From NCBI GenBank assembly GCA_965223835.1, contig CBDCXQ010000001.1, positions 4,030,001 to 4,094,000 on the forward strand: DNA of 64,000 nucleotides. The letters run 5' to 3'. The notes below the pieces were generated by a model, which saw only the letters and a list, made by a program, of their open reading frames with translations, did no database searches and had not been told where the DNA came from. The position numbers and the translations under genes were made by a program. This DNA is from CAVYXZ01 sp965223835 (GTDB lineage: Bacteria > Chloroflexota > Anaerolineae > Aggregatilineales > Phototrophicaceae). Below are positions 51,643-60,236 of the stretch, piece by piece; position 1 is the first letter of the stretch; each line of letters begins with the position of its first letter.

Positions 51643-52683
51643 ATGCAGAGACCAAAACGACTAAGACCTGATGATACCGTAGCGCTGGTGTCGCCGAGTA
51701 CAGGTTTGCCCAGTGTGTTCCCCCATGTGTATAGGGAAGGTCTAAAAAATATACAGGACATCTTCGGATTAAACGTAAAGGTTATGCCGAATACATTGGC
51801 GGATATGGAAAGCCTTTACCTTCACCCCCAGCGCCGCGCCGATGACCTCAACGCTGCGTTTGCTGACCCTCTAATCAAAGCTGTCTTCATCACCATCGGG
51901 GGTGATGACTCTGTGCGTATTCTTGAATACCTTGATTTGGACGTGATTCGCACTAATCCCAAAATTATCATGGGCTACTCCGACGCTACAACCTTGTTGA
52001 CCTACCTCAATCAACAGGGCATCGTAACGTTTCATGGACCAGCGATTATGGCTGGTTTTGCCCAACTCGGCGCAATGCCTGATGACTTTACCCATCACCT
52101 TCGCACATTGTTGATGACCAGTTTCGACGACTATACCTACAAGCCTTATGGTGTCTATACCCAACGCTACCTCGATTGGAACAACCCGGTGAATGCAGGC
52201 CAGGTCGAACCCTTGCAGCAAGACACGATTGGTTGGCAATGGCTTCAGGGTGAAGGCCGTGTCCAGGGGCATTTGTTTGGCGGCTGTATCGAGGTGCTGG
52301 AATTTCTTAAGAGTACACGATACTGGCCGGAACCTTCGTTCTGGGATAATCGTATTCTATTTTTTGAGACCAGTGAAGAAGCACCGCCTGTGCACGCGAT
52401 TCAGCGATGGTTGCGTAACTACGGCATCCAGGGTGTTTTTCAGCGCATTAGCGGCATTATGTTCGGGCGCGCCCGTGACTACACTAGTGAGCAAAAGGCG
52501 GACTTAGTTGAGATGATTCATAATTTGCTATCTGTCGAATTCGACTGTGCTGAACTGCCAGTGGTCGCTAACCTCGATTTTGGTCACACGGACCCGCAGT
52601 GGATATTGCCCCTCGGTACACTGGCGGAAATTGATTGTTCAAAGCGTCAGGTCCGATTGCTTGAGTGTCCGACAACTGATTAA
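51643..52683 (+). CDS. S66-family LD-carboxypeptidase/MccF-like serine peptidase
   Basis: The 346-residue product has the S66 layout: DTVALVSPSTGLPS at the N-terminus, nucleophile Ser113 in KIIMGYSDATTLLTYL, a later Glu in the FFETSEEAPP region and His in VANLDFGHTDPQWILPLG. S66 enzymes trim L,D-linked murein peptides (LdcA) or cleave microcin C-type acyl sulfamates (MccF). The substrate is not decidable, and no obvious microcin gene is nearby. There is no clear ribosome site before ATG 51643. Confidence 0.85.
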   Translation: MQRPKRLRPDDTVALVSPSTGLPSVFPHVYREGLKNIQDIFGLNVKVMPNTLADMESLYLHPQRRADDLNAAFADPLIKAVFITIGGDDSVRILEYLDLDVIRTNPKIIMGYSDATTLLTYLNQQGIVTFHGPAIMAGFAQLGAMPDDFTHHLRTLLMTSFDDYTYKPYGVYTQRYLDWNNPVNAGQVEPLQQDTIGWQWLQGEGRVQGHLFGGCIEVLEFLKSTRYWPEPSFWDNRILFFETSEEAPPVHAIQRWLRNYGIQGVFQRISGIMFGRARDYTSEQKADLVEMIHNLLSVEFDCAELPVVANLDFGHTDPQWILPLGTLAEIDCSKRQVRLLECPTTD

Positions 52684-52702
52684 GCCTGGTTCATTTGATT
52701 CT

Positions 52703-55009
52703 ATGACCAACCGTTTCGCGCCGCTGGTGCCACTGGCATTCTACACGCTGCTGGCGATCATCATCCTGTACCCCATCATCACCCACACCGGCACGCACGC
52801 TGCCGGGTTCGATTATTTCAACTATCATTGGAACTTCTGGTGGATTCGCCATTCGCTGACCATGCCGAATCTGAGCGTTTTCGCAACCGATTTCACCTTC
52901 TTCCCCTTCATGAACAACCTGGGCTATCATGCCTTTACGACCTTCTGGTATCCAGTGTGGGCACTACTGGAACCATTGACCGGTACGCTCCCGGCCATGA
53001 CGGTCATTATCGTCCTGGGTGCGATCTTGAACGGTTGGCTGCTCTACCTGTGGCTGCGTAAGCTGAATATTGCGCCGGTGCTAGCACTGATCGGGGGGAT
53101 GGTGCTGCAATGTACACCGCTGGTGCGCTACTTCTATTACAACACCCACATTAACCTGATGGACTGGTTCTGGCTCCCGGCCCATTTGCTCCTCTGGCAG
53201 CAAATCGTCACCGTTGCCGAGAAGCGTCATTGGCGACAATTGGTTTTGTGGGCGGGCATCGAAGGGCTGGCGCTGTACGGCCTGGCGTTGACCGACCATC
53301 AGTTCCCGATCTTTACGGCGTTTCTGCTGGTCCCCTATGGCCTGCTGACCTTATGGCGTTCATCCCAAAAAATCGCTTTGATCGGCGCGGGCTTGCTGGC
53401 GGTGACGATTACCATAACCTTGCTCTGGTTTGCGGGTCCGCTGCCAGCGATGCTGGAATTCAGTGGGACCTTAGCCCCTGGCCCGGTTGATGAGCGCCCC
53501 GGTGTGCCCTTTCCACGCGGCTATTTTTCGGTGGATGCGGTGTGGTGGGAATGGAACACGCCGACGCTGGGCGGTTTTGCGATGATTACCATGCTGATCT
53601 CGCTGGCCGTTAGTGTATCGCCGCTCGGCAAATACCTGCCGCGTGATCGCTGGTTCTGGTTCGCGGTGATGATCCCACCCCTTCTGCTCTCAATCGGGCC
53701 GGATATTGTGCTGTTCGGCCAGACCATCCCCATGCCCTATCGCGTATTGCACGCGCTGACCAATGGCATGTTACGGATGCCCTGGCGTCTCGCGCCTATT
53801 TTCATCATCGCCGCCATGATTTTCGTCGGCCTGACATGGACACCGTTGCTAAACGAAAAGTACTCAACGCAAAGACACAGAGACGCAAAGGGAAATGACG
53901 AATCGATCAAAGTAAACACGATTTATCAAAACACATCCAATCGGGTTTTTGACCCAGCACTCACCACTCAGCACTCACCACCAATTTCCTATCGGCAACG
54001 CCTCATCTTTATCCCCCTGTTCATCCTACTCGCCATAGACGCCCGCATCTGGCAAACGGGGCCGCTACGACCGGTGCTCTATCCCTACGAGTTTTATGAG
54101 ACGATTGGCGCGGAAAAGGGCACGAGTTATGATGAGCTGGTGGTGTTGGAAGTACCTACCGGCATCGGTACTGGCGAAGTGCTGATTGGCGATGAACGCG
54201 CTATCACTTTGCAAATGTATAGCATGACGCACGAAAAACGCGGCGTCAATGGCTTTATCTCACGGGCGCCGACGGAGCATTTCTGGTATCTCAACACCGA
54301 TGACCCCATGTTAAGTTGGCTCGGTCAACGGCGCTTTCTGGAGCCAGAGGCGGTCGAAGCCCAACTGCGCGAACGTATCTTCAAGTGGCCCATCGGTTAT
54401 ATCATCGTGCATCAGGACATCATCGGGCGCGTCGGCCCCACCGCCCAGGAGATCATCGGCTATCTCAATTCGCTGGATAACTTGCTGTGTCCGGTGTGGG
54501 TCGAAGGCGACGCCGTTGTGTATCGCACCGCTGCCCATCCTGATGGCTGTCCGGGCCGGATTCCTGACGAAACCATGCCGGGTGTGTACGCCATCGACAT
54601 CGGCGCGGATGGCGATGAACAGCACATTGGCTGGGGCTGGCATTGGCCGGAAAGTATATTCGATGTCACGCTACGCTGGGCTGGGGTTGATTCACAGACA
54701 ACCTTCTACGCTGATTTGCCGCCGGGCGATTACACAGTGACGATTACCGCTCAAGCGTTCTGGGAAACCCGCGCGTTACAATTGCTGGTGAACGACACAG
54801 CTTTGGGCGATCCGGTCAATGTAGCGCCAGATGTCTTGCAAAACCTCACCTTCGACCTGCCTGCTGATCGGGTTGGGGGCGGCAAGCATCTGACTTTTAC
54901 CCTGGTCTACGACGAGGTGGTGGTCCCGGTTGCGGTCGGTCAGAGCGCCGATGAACGCCCATTGGCAATTGCGGTTGATCGTATTGAGTTTGAACGAAAT
55001 GAGTCTTGA
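52703..55009 (+). CDS. Large polytopic membrane protein (GT-C-like)
   Basis: The 768-residue protein has about 11-13 helices in its first 470 residues and a soluble C-terminal domain of about 300 residues rich in beta strands. The opening APLVPLAFYTLLAIIILYPIITHTG, with FDYFNYHWNFWW in the first loop, resembles GT-C sugar transferases or O-antigen-type proteins, but no catalytic motif is certain. Around residues 388-427 two unrelated dispersed DNA repeats are translated in frame in a loop. ATG 52703 follows the S66 stop by 19 bases; no clear ribosome site. Confidence 0.7.
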   Translation: MTNRFAPLVPLAFYTLLAIIILYPIITHTGTHAAGFDYFNYHWNFWWIRHSLTMPNLSVFATDFTFFPFMNNLGYHAFTTFWYPVWALLEPLTGTLPAMTVIIVLGAILNGWLLYLWLRKLNIAPVLALIGGMVLQCTPLVRYFYYNTHINLMDWFWLPAHLLLWQQIVTVAEKRHWRQLVLWAGIEGLALYGLALTDHQFPIFTAFLLVPYGLLTLWRSSQKIALIGAGLLAVTITITLLWFAGPLPAMLEFSGTLAPGPVDERPGVPFPRGYFSVDAVWWEWNTPTLGGFAMITMLISLAVSVSPLGKYLPRDRWFWFAVMIPPLLLSIGPDIVLFGQTIPMPYRVLHALTNGMLRMPWRLAPIFIIAAMIFVGLTWTPLLNEKYSTQRHRDAKGNDESIKVNTIYQNTSNRVFDPALTTQHSPPISYRQRLIFIPLFILLAIDARIWQTGPLRPVLYPYEFYETIGAEKGTSYDELVVLEVPTGIGTGEVLIGDERAITLQMYSMTHEKRGVNGFISRAPTEHFWYLNTDDPMLSWLGQRRFLEPEAVEAQLRERIFKWPIGYIIVHQDIIGRVGPTAQEIIGYLNSLDNLLCPVWVEGDAVVYRTAAHPDGCPGRIPDETMPGVYAIDIGADGDEQHIGWGWHWPESIFDVTLRWAGVDSQTTFYADLPPGDYTVTITAQAFWETRALQLLVNDTALGDPVNVAPDVLQNLTFDLPADRVGGGKHLTFTLVYDEVVVPVAVGQSADERPLAIAVDRIEFERNES
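53865..53892 (+). repeat. Dispersed AAAGACACAGAGACGCAAAG repeat inside a CDS
   Basis: ACGCAAAG occurs twice, at 53867-53874 and 53883-53890, within CAACGCAAAGACACAGAGACGCAAAGGG-type sequence. The word family 'ACGCAAAGACGCAGAGACGC' is a known kind of short dispersed intergenic repeat in many bacteria; here it is translated in frame within the 52703-55009 membrane protein. Confidence 0.6.
53955..53980 (+). repeat. CAGCACTCACCA direct repeat inside a CDS
   Basis: CAGCACTCACCA occurs at 53955-53966 and 53969-53980, a 14-base period, in the same membrane-protein gene. An 11-base core, CACTCAGCACT, recurs in inverted orientation near 55885-55913, showing a dispersed family. Confidence 0.6.
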
Positions 55010-55033
55010 AGTATTAGGCAGAGAGGGTAAACC

Positions 55034-55357
55034 ATGACCAATTTTAAAAATTATCGAGAACATATCGGCACGCGTCCTGAGAAATTCTTCAAAAATACCC
55101 TCTTTCAGGGCGACATGTTGATGGTGGGCCTCAATTGCCTGGAACCGGGGCAGGTCCAAGCCGTCCATGACCATGCCGATCAGGACAAAGTTTATGTCGT
55201 CATGGAGGGGAGCGGGCGCTTCACCGTTGGCGACATGGTACAGGCTGCTGGTTTAGGGATGGTTGTGTGGGCGGCAGCCGGTGTACCGCATGGCGTCGAA
55301 AACGTCGGTTCCGAACGACTAACCGTACTGGTGTGCATGGCGCCACCGCCAAAGTAA
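55034..55357 (+). CDS. Single-domain cupin protein
   Basis: The 107-residue product is a small cupin: GLNCLEPGQVQAVHDHADQDKVYVVMEGSGRFTVG is motif 1 (metal ligands His, His, Asp/Glu) and AAAGVPHGVENVGSERLTVLV is motif 2 with the third His. It binds a metal and probably a small acid or sugar; the activity is unknown. AGAGGG precedes ATG 55034. It is 97 bases upstream of the CoA-binding gene, with a promoter in between. Confidence 0.82.
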   Translation: MTNFKNYREHIGTRPEKFFKNTLFQGDMLMVGLNCLEPGQVQAVHDHADQDKVYVVMEGSGRFTVGDMVQAAGLGMVVWAAAGVPHGVENVGSERLTVLVCMAPPPK

Positions 55358-55358
55358 C

Positions 55359-55417
55359 TTGACAGTGATCGCCGAATAGTGATAAAATTCACATTATTTT
55401 GTGATAAATGTCACAAA
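55359..55417 (+). promoter_or_regulatory. Promoter with tandem CRP-like operators
   Basis: TTGACA (55359-55364), 18 bases, TAAAAT (55383-55388) forms a promoter reading toward 55457. GTGA-N6-TCAC (55379-55392) overlaps the -10, and a perfect TGTGA-N6-TCACA with seven-base arms (TTTGTGA/TCACAAA, 55398-55417) lies over the start site. The two centres are 22 bp apart, about two helical turns. The sites match CRP/FNR-family operators and are placed for repression. Confidence 0.65.
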
Positions 55418-55456
55418 TAGCAATCCTGGCAAAATTGACAGTTTTGCAAAGGCCAA

Positions 55457-55879
55457 ATGAATATGACAAATCTCAACGAAAACGAGCAGGCCATGCGCGC
55501 TGTGTTGGCAAATGCGAAGGTGATTGCTGTCGTCGGGCACTCTGATAAGCCCTATCGCACCAGCTATCGCATCGCACAGTATCTACGCACTGCGGGCTAT
55601 ACCATCTATCCCGTCAATCCGACGGTTGACACGATTGACGACCAAAAGAGTTATGCATCGCTGGCCGAAATACCCGTACCCATTGATATTGTCAACGTGT
55701 TTCGCCGCTCCGAACATTTATCGAGCGTGGTCGATGCTGCGATTGCGGCAGGCGCAAAAGTCGTCTGGTCACAACTCGGTGTGGTGGATGCTGCTGCCCA
55801 GCAAAAAGCGCTGGCTGCGGGTATCGATATGGCAATGGATGCTTGCATCAAAGTTGAACATCGACGGTTGCTGGGGTGA
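55457..55879 (+). CDS. CoA-binding-domain protein (YccU-like)
   Basis: The 140-residue product has a Rossmann-like CoA-binding domain: ANAKVIAVVGHSDKPYRTSYRIAQYLRTAGYTIYPVNP and ASLAEIPVPIDIVNVFRRSEHL. It matches the stand-alone CoA-binding proteins of the YccU type, whose cellular role is unknown. Tandem CRP-like sites at its promoter suggest control by a cyclic-nucleotide or redox regulator. AAAGG precedes ATG 55457. Confidence 0.85.
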   Translation: MNMTNLNENEQAMRAVLANAKVIAVVGHSDKPYRTSYRIAQYLRTAGYTIYPVNPTVDTIDDQKSYASLAEIPVPIDIVNVFRRSEHLSSVVDAAIAAGAKVVWSQLGVVDAAAQQKALAAGIDMAMDACIKVEHRRLLG

Positions 55880-55884
55880 AAAAA

Positions 55885-55913
55885 GTGCTGAGTGCCAGGT
55901 GCTGAGTGCTCAG
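55885..55913 (+). repeat. GTGCTGAGTGC repeat (inverse of the 53955 family)
   Basis: GTGCTGAGTGC occurs at 55885-55895 and 55899-55909, a 14-base period, just after the CoA-binding gene stop. Its inverse is the core of the repeat at 53955-53980. Degenerate GGGCACTG copies follow before the next gene. Confidence 0.6.
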
Positions 55914-55987
55914 TCAACAAGCTAATCCATCGTCAATATACTGGGCACTGAAACCAAATCACCGGGCACTGTTCAGGAGAAAAAATC

Positions 55988-57277
55988 ATGCGTCTATTAC
56001 TGATTACCATTGGCTCACGCGGCGACATTCAACCCTATATTCCACTGGCATTAGGCCTAAAAGCGGCGGGATATGACGTTCGTATTGCGACGCACCAGCC
56101 CTATGAAGATTTTGTACGCGGCTATGGTCTCGATTTCGCGCCGGTTGTCGGCGACCCGCAGGCGATGATGCGGGGTGAGGGCGGGCTGGACTGGCTGGAA
56201 ACCGGGCGTAATCCCATCACTTTTTTGCAGCGTATGCGTGATCTGGTAGAAACGATGATGCAAGATCTGGGCCGCGATGTGCTGGCAGCCGCCGATGGCA
56301 GGGATGCGATCTTGTTCTCAGTGCTGGGCTATTTTCCAGCAGTGCCTGTTGCTGAGAAGCTGCACCTCCCCAGCATCGGCCTCCATCTCCAACCGGTGCA
56401 TCCCACCCGCGAGTTTCCGGGAATCATGTTTCCCAGCTTGCCAGCGAGCCTACCGGTTCAAACTGCCTACAATCAATTTACCCATTATCTGGGACTCGAT
56501 TTAAACTGGTGGCTGTTCAAGTCATCATTTAATGCCATGCGCACCCAGGCGCTCGGTTTAGCGCCCGAACAGACACCTTTTCGCGTACAGATGAGCCGAC
56601 CATACCCGGTGATTCATGGCTATAGTCAGCATGTTGTGCCCCGTCCGGCGGATTGGGGTGAGCACCTAAAGGTGAGTGGCTACTGGTTTCTGGATGATGA
56701 TGACTGGCAGCCACCACAAGATTTACTCGATTTTTTGGCTGATGGACCGAAACCGATTTATCTGGGATTCGGCAGCATGACCAACCGTGATGCTGAAAAA
56801 CTGACGGGCATCATGCTGGATGCGGTGCAGAAAAGTGGCGAACGGGCGGTGCTTCTCAGCGGTTGGGCTGGAATCGGCAACCGTGATTTGCCCGACACCA
56901 TTTACAAAATTGACTATGCGCCCCATAGCTGGCTGTTCCCGCACATGGCTGCCGTCGTACATCATGGTGGGGCGGGCACGACGGCGGCTGGATTACGTGC
57001 TGGCGTACCATCTGTATTAATTCCCCATTTTGCCGATCAGCCCTTCTGGGGGCGGCGAGTATGTGCCCTAAGAGTGGGACCAGACTTCATCCCCCAGCAG
57101 CAATTGACCGTTGACCGCCTGGCCTATGCCCTGCATGTTGCCGCGACTAACACCAACATGCGCCAAAGAGCCGCTGCACTGGGCGAAAAAATCCACACTG
57201 AGGATGGGGTTGGCAATGCCGTGCGCTATGTTGAGGCAACTATCAAAAAGCCCAGCAAGATGGCGGCGTTCAAGTAG
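55988..57277 (+). CDS. UGT-like glycosyltransferase (GT1, sterol-glucosyltransferase type)
   Basis: The 429-residue GT-B protein opens MRLLLITIGSRGDIQPYIPLALGLKAAGYDVRIATHQPYEDFV, the start of the GT1/sterol-3-beta-glucosyltransferase family. The UDP-sugar site YLGFGSMTNRDAEKLTGIMLDAVQKS and HHGGAGTTAAGLRAGVPSVLIPHFADQPFWG are in the C-terminal half. It glycosylates a lipid, sterol-like hopanoid or natural product. AGGAG is nine bases before ATG 55988. Confidence 0.88.
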   Translation: MRLLLITIGSRGDIQPYIPLALGLKAAGYDVRIATHQPYEDFVRGYGLDFAPVVGDPQAMMRGEGGLDWLETGRNPITFLQRMRDLVETMMQDLGRDVLAAADGRDAILFSVLGYFPAVPVAEKLHLPSIGLHLQPVHPTREFPGIMFPSLPASLPVQTAYNQFTHYLGLDLNWWLFKSSFNAMRTQALGLAPEQTPFRVQMSRPYPVIHGYSQHVVPRPADWGEHLKVSGYWFLDDDDWQPPQDLLDFLADGPKPIYLGFGSMTNRDAEKLTGIMLDAVQKSGERAVLLSGWAGIGNRDLPDTIYKIDYAPHSWLFPHMAAVVHHGGAGTTAAGLRAGVPSVLIPHFADQPFWGRRVCALRVGPDFIPQQQLTVDRLAYALHVAATNTNMRQRAAALGEKIHTEDGVGNAVRYVEATIKKPSKMAAFK

Positions 57278-57298
57278 ATAAGTGTAACCTGTCCTGCA

Positions 57299-58798
57299 TT
57301 ACAACAACATTGACTTATCAATGTCCTCATAATCACAGGCCAATTCGCGCCAGGCCCGGCCTAAACGCTTGAAGCCTTCTTCGATCTGTTCCGGCAACTG
57401 ATTACCATAGTTCAGCCGGATACGATAACTGCCACACCCATTGGTGTAGAACACGTTGCCGATAGCATAAGCGACGCCGGTATGCACCGCAGTGATGTAC
57501 AATTCAGCGGCGTTGGGACCCGCTTTCGGCAATCGTACCCACAAATACATGCCCCCTTCGGGCACCTGCCAACGCGATCCAGGTGGCAGATAACGTTCGG
57601 CGGCTGCGAGTGCGACGTTGCGACGATGTAGCAGGTCATGATTATTGCGTTCCAGTTGCTGGGAGAGAATACCCCGTTGCAGCATCAAATGAATTGCGCG
57701 TTGATTCAGACCAGAGGTCGATATATCGGCGGCCTGTTTGACCCGCACCAACCGCTCATAATGACGCGAATCCGTAATCAAATAGCCGATGCGAATGCCG
57801 GGCAGCATCATTTTGGTAAACGCACTGGCATGAATCACGATGCCCGTTTCATCCAGGGCTTTCAGCGGCGGCAAGTGTTCACCTTCAAACCGAAATTCGT
57901 GGTACACGCCATCTTCAAGGATCGGAATTTTATAATTGTTCGCCAGATTGAGCAGTTGCCGACGGCGATGCAGCGGCATCACAGTGCCGGTCGGGTTATG
58001 GAACGAAGGCATGACATAAATTAAGCGTGGGTTGTTATCAATAACAAAATTCTCAAGTTGATCTAACCGGATGCCATCCTGGTCAATATCAACGCCATGC
58101 AGTTGCACCCGCCGGGCACGCGCGCTGTCGATAATGCCCAGGTAAGTCGGATTTTCAGTGACAACCGTTTCACCCTCAGCCAGCAGCGCCTGAATCACCA
58201 GATCAATGCCTTGCTGCGCACCACCAGTGATGAGCACTTGATCGGCAGTGCAACGGATGCCCAGCGCACTGACATAATCCCGAACGGCACCCCGCAACGG
58301 TCCGAAACCCTCGGCTGGCTCATAATTCAATGCCTTAGCGCCATCCCGTTCCAGCACCGTGTTGATGGCATCGCGCAGATGATGCACCGGGAAAAAATCC
58401 GCCGATAGTGACCCATTGTTAAAGCTGATAACGCCCGGCTTGCGACCCAATCGCATCATTTCACGGATGGACCGGTCAGGAGTCGTTGGCGTTTCTTCGT
58501 GATGATGGCCGTTACCGTTACTGTTGTTGCTGCCCCCATTACCTGAATCACCGGCCACAAAAGTCCCGCGTCCAGCATGGGCGCTTAGATAACCCTGTGA
58601 GCGTAGTTCAGCGTAAGCGTTCACAACACTAATGCGGCTGATACTCAACTGTCGGGCCAGATCGCGGCTGGCTGGCAACCGCGAACCAGCGGGTAAATTA
58701 CCACTTTCAACTTGCAGCCGGATGTGCCGGATCAACTGGCGATATATTGGCTCTTCACCATCGCGATCCAGGGGCACCGAGAGATTTACCTGGTTCAT
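57299..58798 (-). CDS. MocR/PdxR-type GntR regulator with aminotransferase domain
   Basis: The 499-residue protein combines an N-terminal GntR winged HTH (EEPIYRQLIRHIRLQVESGNLPAGSRLPASRDLARQLSISRISVVNAYAELRSQGYLSAHAGRGTFV) with a Gly/Asn/His-rich linker (SGNGGSNNSNGNGHHHEE). A fold type I aminotransferase domain follows, whose PLP lysine lies in HASAFTKMMLPGIRIGYLI. Such proteins regulate PLP or amino-sugar genes by sensing PLP. AGGAG precedes ATG 58798. It is divergent from the HEAT-repeat gene. Confidence 0.9.
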   Translation of the reverse strand: MNQVNLSVPLDRDGEEPIYRQLIRHIRLQVESGNLPAGSRLPASRDLARQLSISRISVVNAYAELRSQGYLSAHAGRGTFVAGDSGNGGSNNSNGNGHHHEETPTTPDRSIREMMRLGRKPGVISFNNGSLSADFFPVHHLRDAINTVLERDGAKALNYEPAEGFGPLRGAVRDYVSALGIRCTADQVLITGGAQQGIDLVIQALLAEGETVVTENPTYLGIIDSARARRVQLHGVDIDQDGIRLDQLENFVIDNNPRLIYVMPSFHNPTGTVMPLHRRRQLLNLANNYKIPILEDGVYHEFRFEGEHLPPLKALDETGIVIHASAFTKMMLPGIRIGYLITDSRHYERLVRVKQAADISTSGLNQRAIHLMLQRGILSQQLERNNHDLLHRRNVALAAAERYLPPGSRWQVPEGGMYLWVRLPKAGPNAAELYITAVHTGVAYAIGNVFYTNGCGSYRIRLNYGNQLPEQIEEGFKRLGRAWRELACDYEDIDKSMLL

Positions 58799-58964
58799 AA
58801 CGATCTCCTGGCGGTGTCTACATTTCCAGTGTGCTATCAATGTTCGCCTCTACATAATCATACCAAATAGCACCAATCTGGTCTATGGCAATACGGGCTT
58901 TTGCTCAGCGCATTCCTGACATATTATTAAGAGTGTTGAACTGTATCCCTGTCGGAGAGGCAGC

Positions 58965-60236
58965 ATGTCCGAGCTTGATGTTTTCGAATCGCAAGTGCGG
59001 GAAAAAATCCGGGAGCTAAATTCGCCCAAAGCCAGCGTTCGGCGCAAGGCAGCCGCCTGGCTGGGTGAAGCGGGCGATCCCAGCGCAATCAAGCGGCTCA
59101 CCCAGCTTTACGAATCGGACCCCAACGCGCGAGTGCGGGCGACCGCCGCCTATTCACTGGGGATGTTCCGGGCATTGGAAGGCGGCATGCAGGGTGACGA
59201 GCCTGACGAGGTGTATGAACTGCTGGAAGACATTGCGCTGCGGGGACAGATGGGCCGGCGGGTTTTGATTCCGACCGGTTGCCTGGCACGCGTGGTCCTG
59301 GGATTAGTGATTTCATTAGCGCTCTTGCTGGTGTTCACCTTTGTGATCTGGCCGCAGTTTGGCACCCAAATCGATGGCATTTTAGTTGGTGAAATTGCAT
59401 CCCAGCAAGCCAGCCCTGCCGATGACCTGAGCGCGTTGCTGCTGGCTGTCCGTGATGATGCAACCGCCTTACAGGCACAGTATGGTGATGTTAGTACACT
59501 GGACTGCGAAATCAATCTGAACAAACCTGATACGCTGGACATCAGTACATTGGAAACCAATCGCATAGCAATTGGCGGCAGAATCAATGCGCAAATTGTC
59601 CAGTTGAATCTGAGTCGACTGCCATTCGCTCAAGCCTGTGCCAGCGAGTCACCAGCCCTCACCGCTGCTGAAGTAAGTGAACCGGTCGCGCTTCTGGAGA
59701 CGATTCTAGCCGATCTTGTCGTGATTGAGTCTGAGTTGGAAACTGTGCCAACTGATGAACCAGCCACTAACGATATGTCAGACGCCACTGCCGTTGACCA
59801 AAGCCCTGCTGACACAACCCCAACGGTGACGGAACCAACTGAGATCGTCGCCGACATCCAGAGTCATTTACCACCCTTGTTTGGCTCACTGGATGAAATT
59901 CGCAGTCCCAGCGGTGCCTACGCGCTCATGAAAACCTTCTGGGACGGTGTCAGCAACAACCCCGTCAATTCTGGCTGTAACAACCCGGTACCACCCGTCC
60001 CCGACGATTATGTGTTGCCAGATTTAGACGCGAATGCATCGTCTGATCTCAAGTTGGGGGTGGAATTGTACAACACGGGCCTGGGCCTCACCCGTCAGGG
60101 CTGGGCCTTAATCGCAACCGCGTGCGCCAATGGAACGTTGATGGATAGTCGCGAAACCGGTCTGATGACAGCAGCCAACGCCGACATTTCATTTTCGAGT
60201 GCTGAGACCCTTTTCACGCAGGTACGCGATCGGTAA
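58965..60236 (+). CDS. HEAT-repeat membrane protein, unknown
   Basis: The 423-residue protein has one or two HEAT/PBS-lyase-like repeats (KASVRRKAAAWLGEAGDPSAIKRLTQLYESDPNARVRATAAYSLG, about 22-68) on the cytoplasmic side. A membrane helix (VVLGLVISLALLLVFTFVIW, about 107-127) and a large exported region with an acidic Thr/Ala-rich linker follow. This bridging layout suggests a sensor or scaffold, but nothing is known. GGAGAGG precedes ATG 58965. Its stop overlaps the epimerase start by one base (TAATG). Confidence 0.65.
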   Translation: MSELDVFESQVREKIRELNSPKASVRRKAAAWLGEAGDPSAIKRLTQLYESDPNARVRATAAYSLGMFRALEGGMQGDEPDEVYELLEDIALRGQMGRRVLIPTGCLARVVLGLVISLALLLVFTFVIWPQFGTQIDGILVGEIASQQASPADDLSALLLAVRDDATALQAQYGDVSTLDCEINLNKPDTLDISTLETNRIAIGGRINAQIVQLNLSRLPFAQACASESPALTAAEVSEPVALLETILADLVVIESELETVPTDEPATNDMSDATAVDQSPADTTPTVTEPTEIVADIQSHLPPLFGSLDEIRSPSGAYALMKTFWDGVSNNPVNSGCNNPVPPVPDDYVLPDLDANASSDLKLGVELYNTGLGLTRQGWALIATACANGTLMDSRETGLMTAANADISFSSAETLFTQVRDR

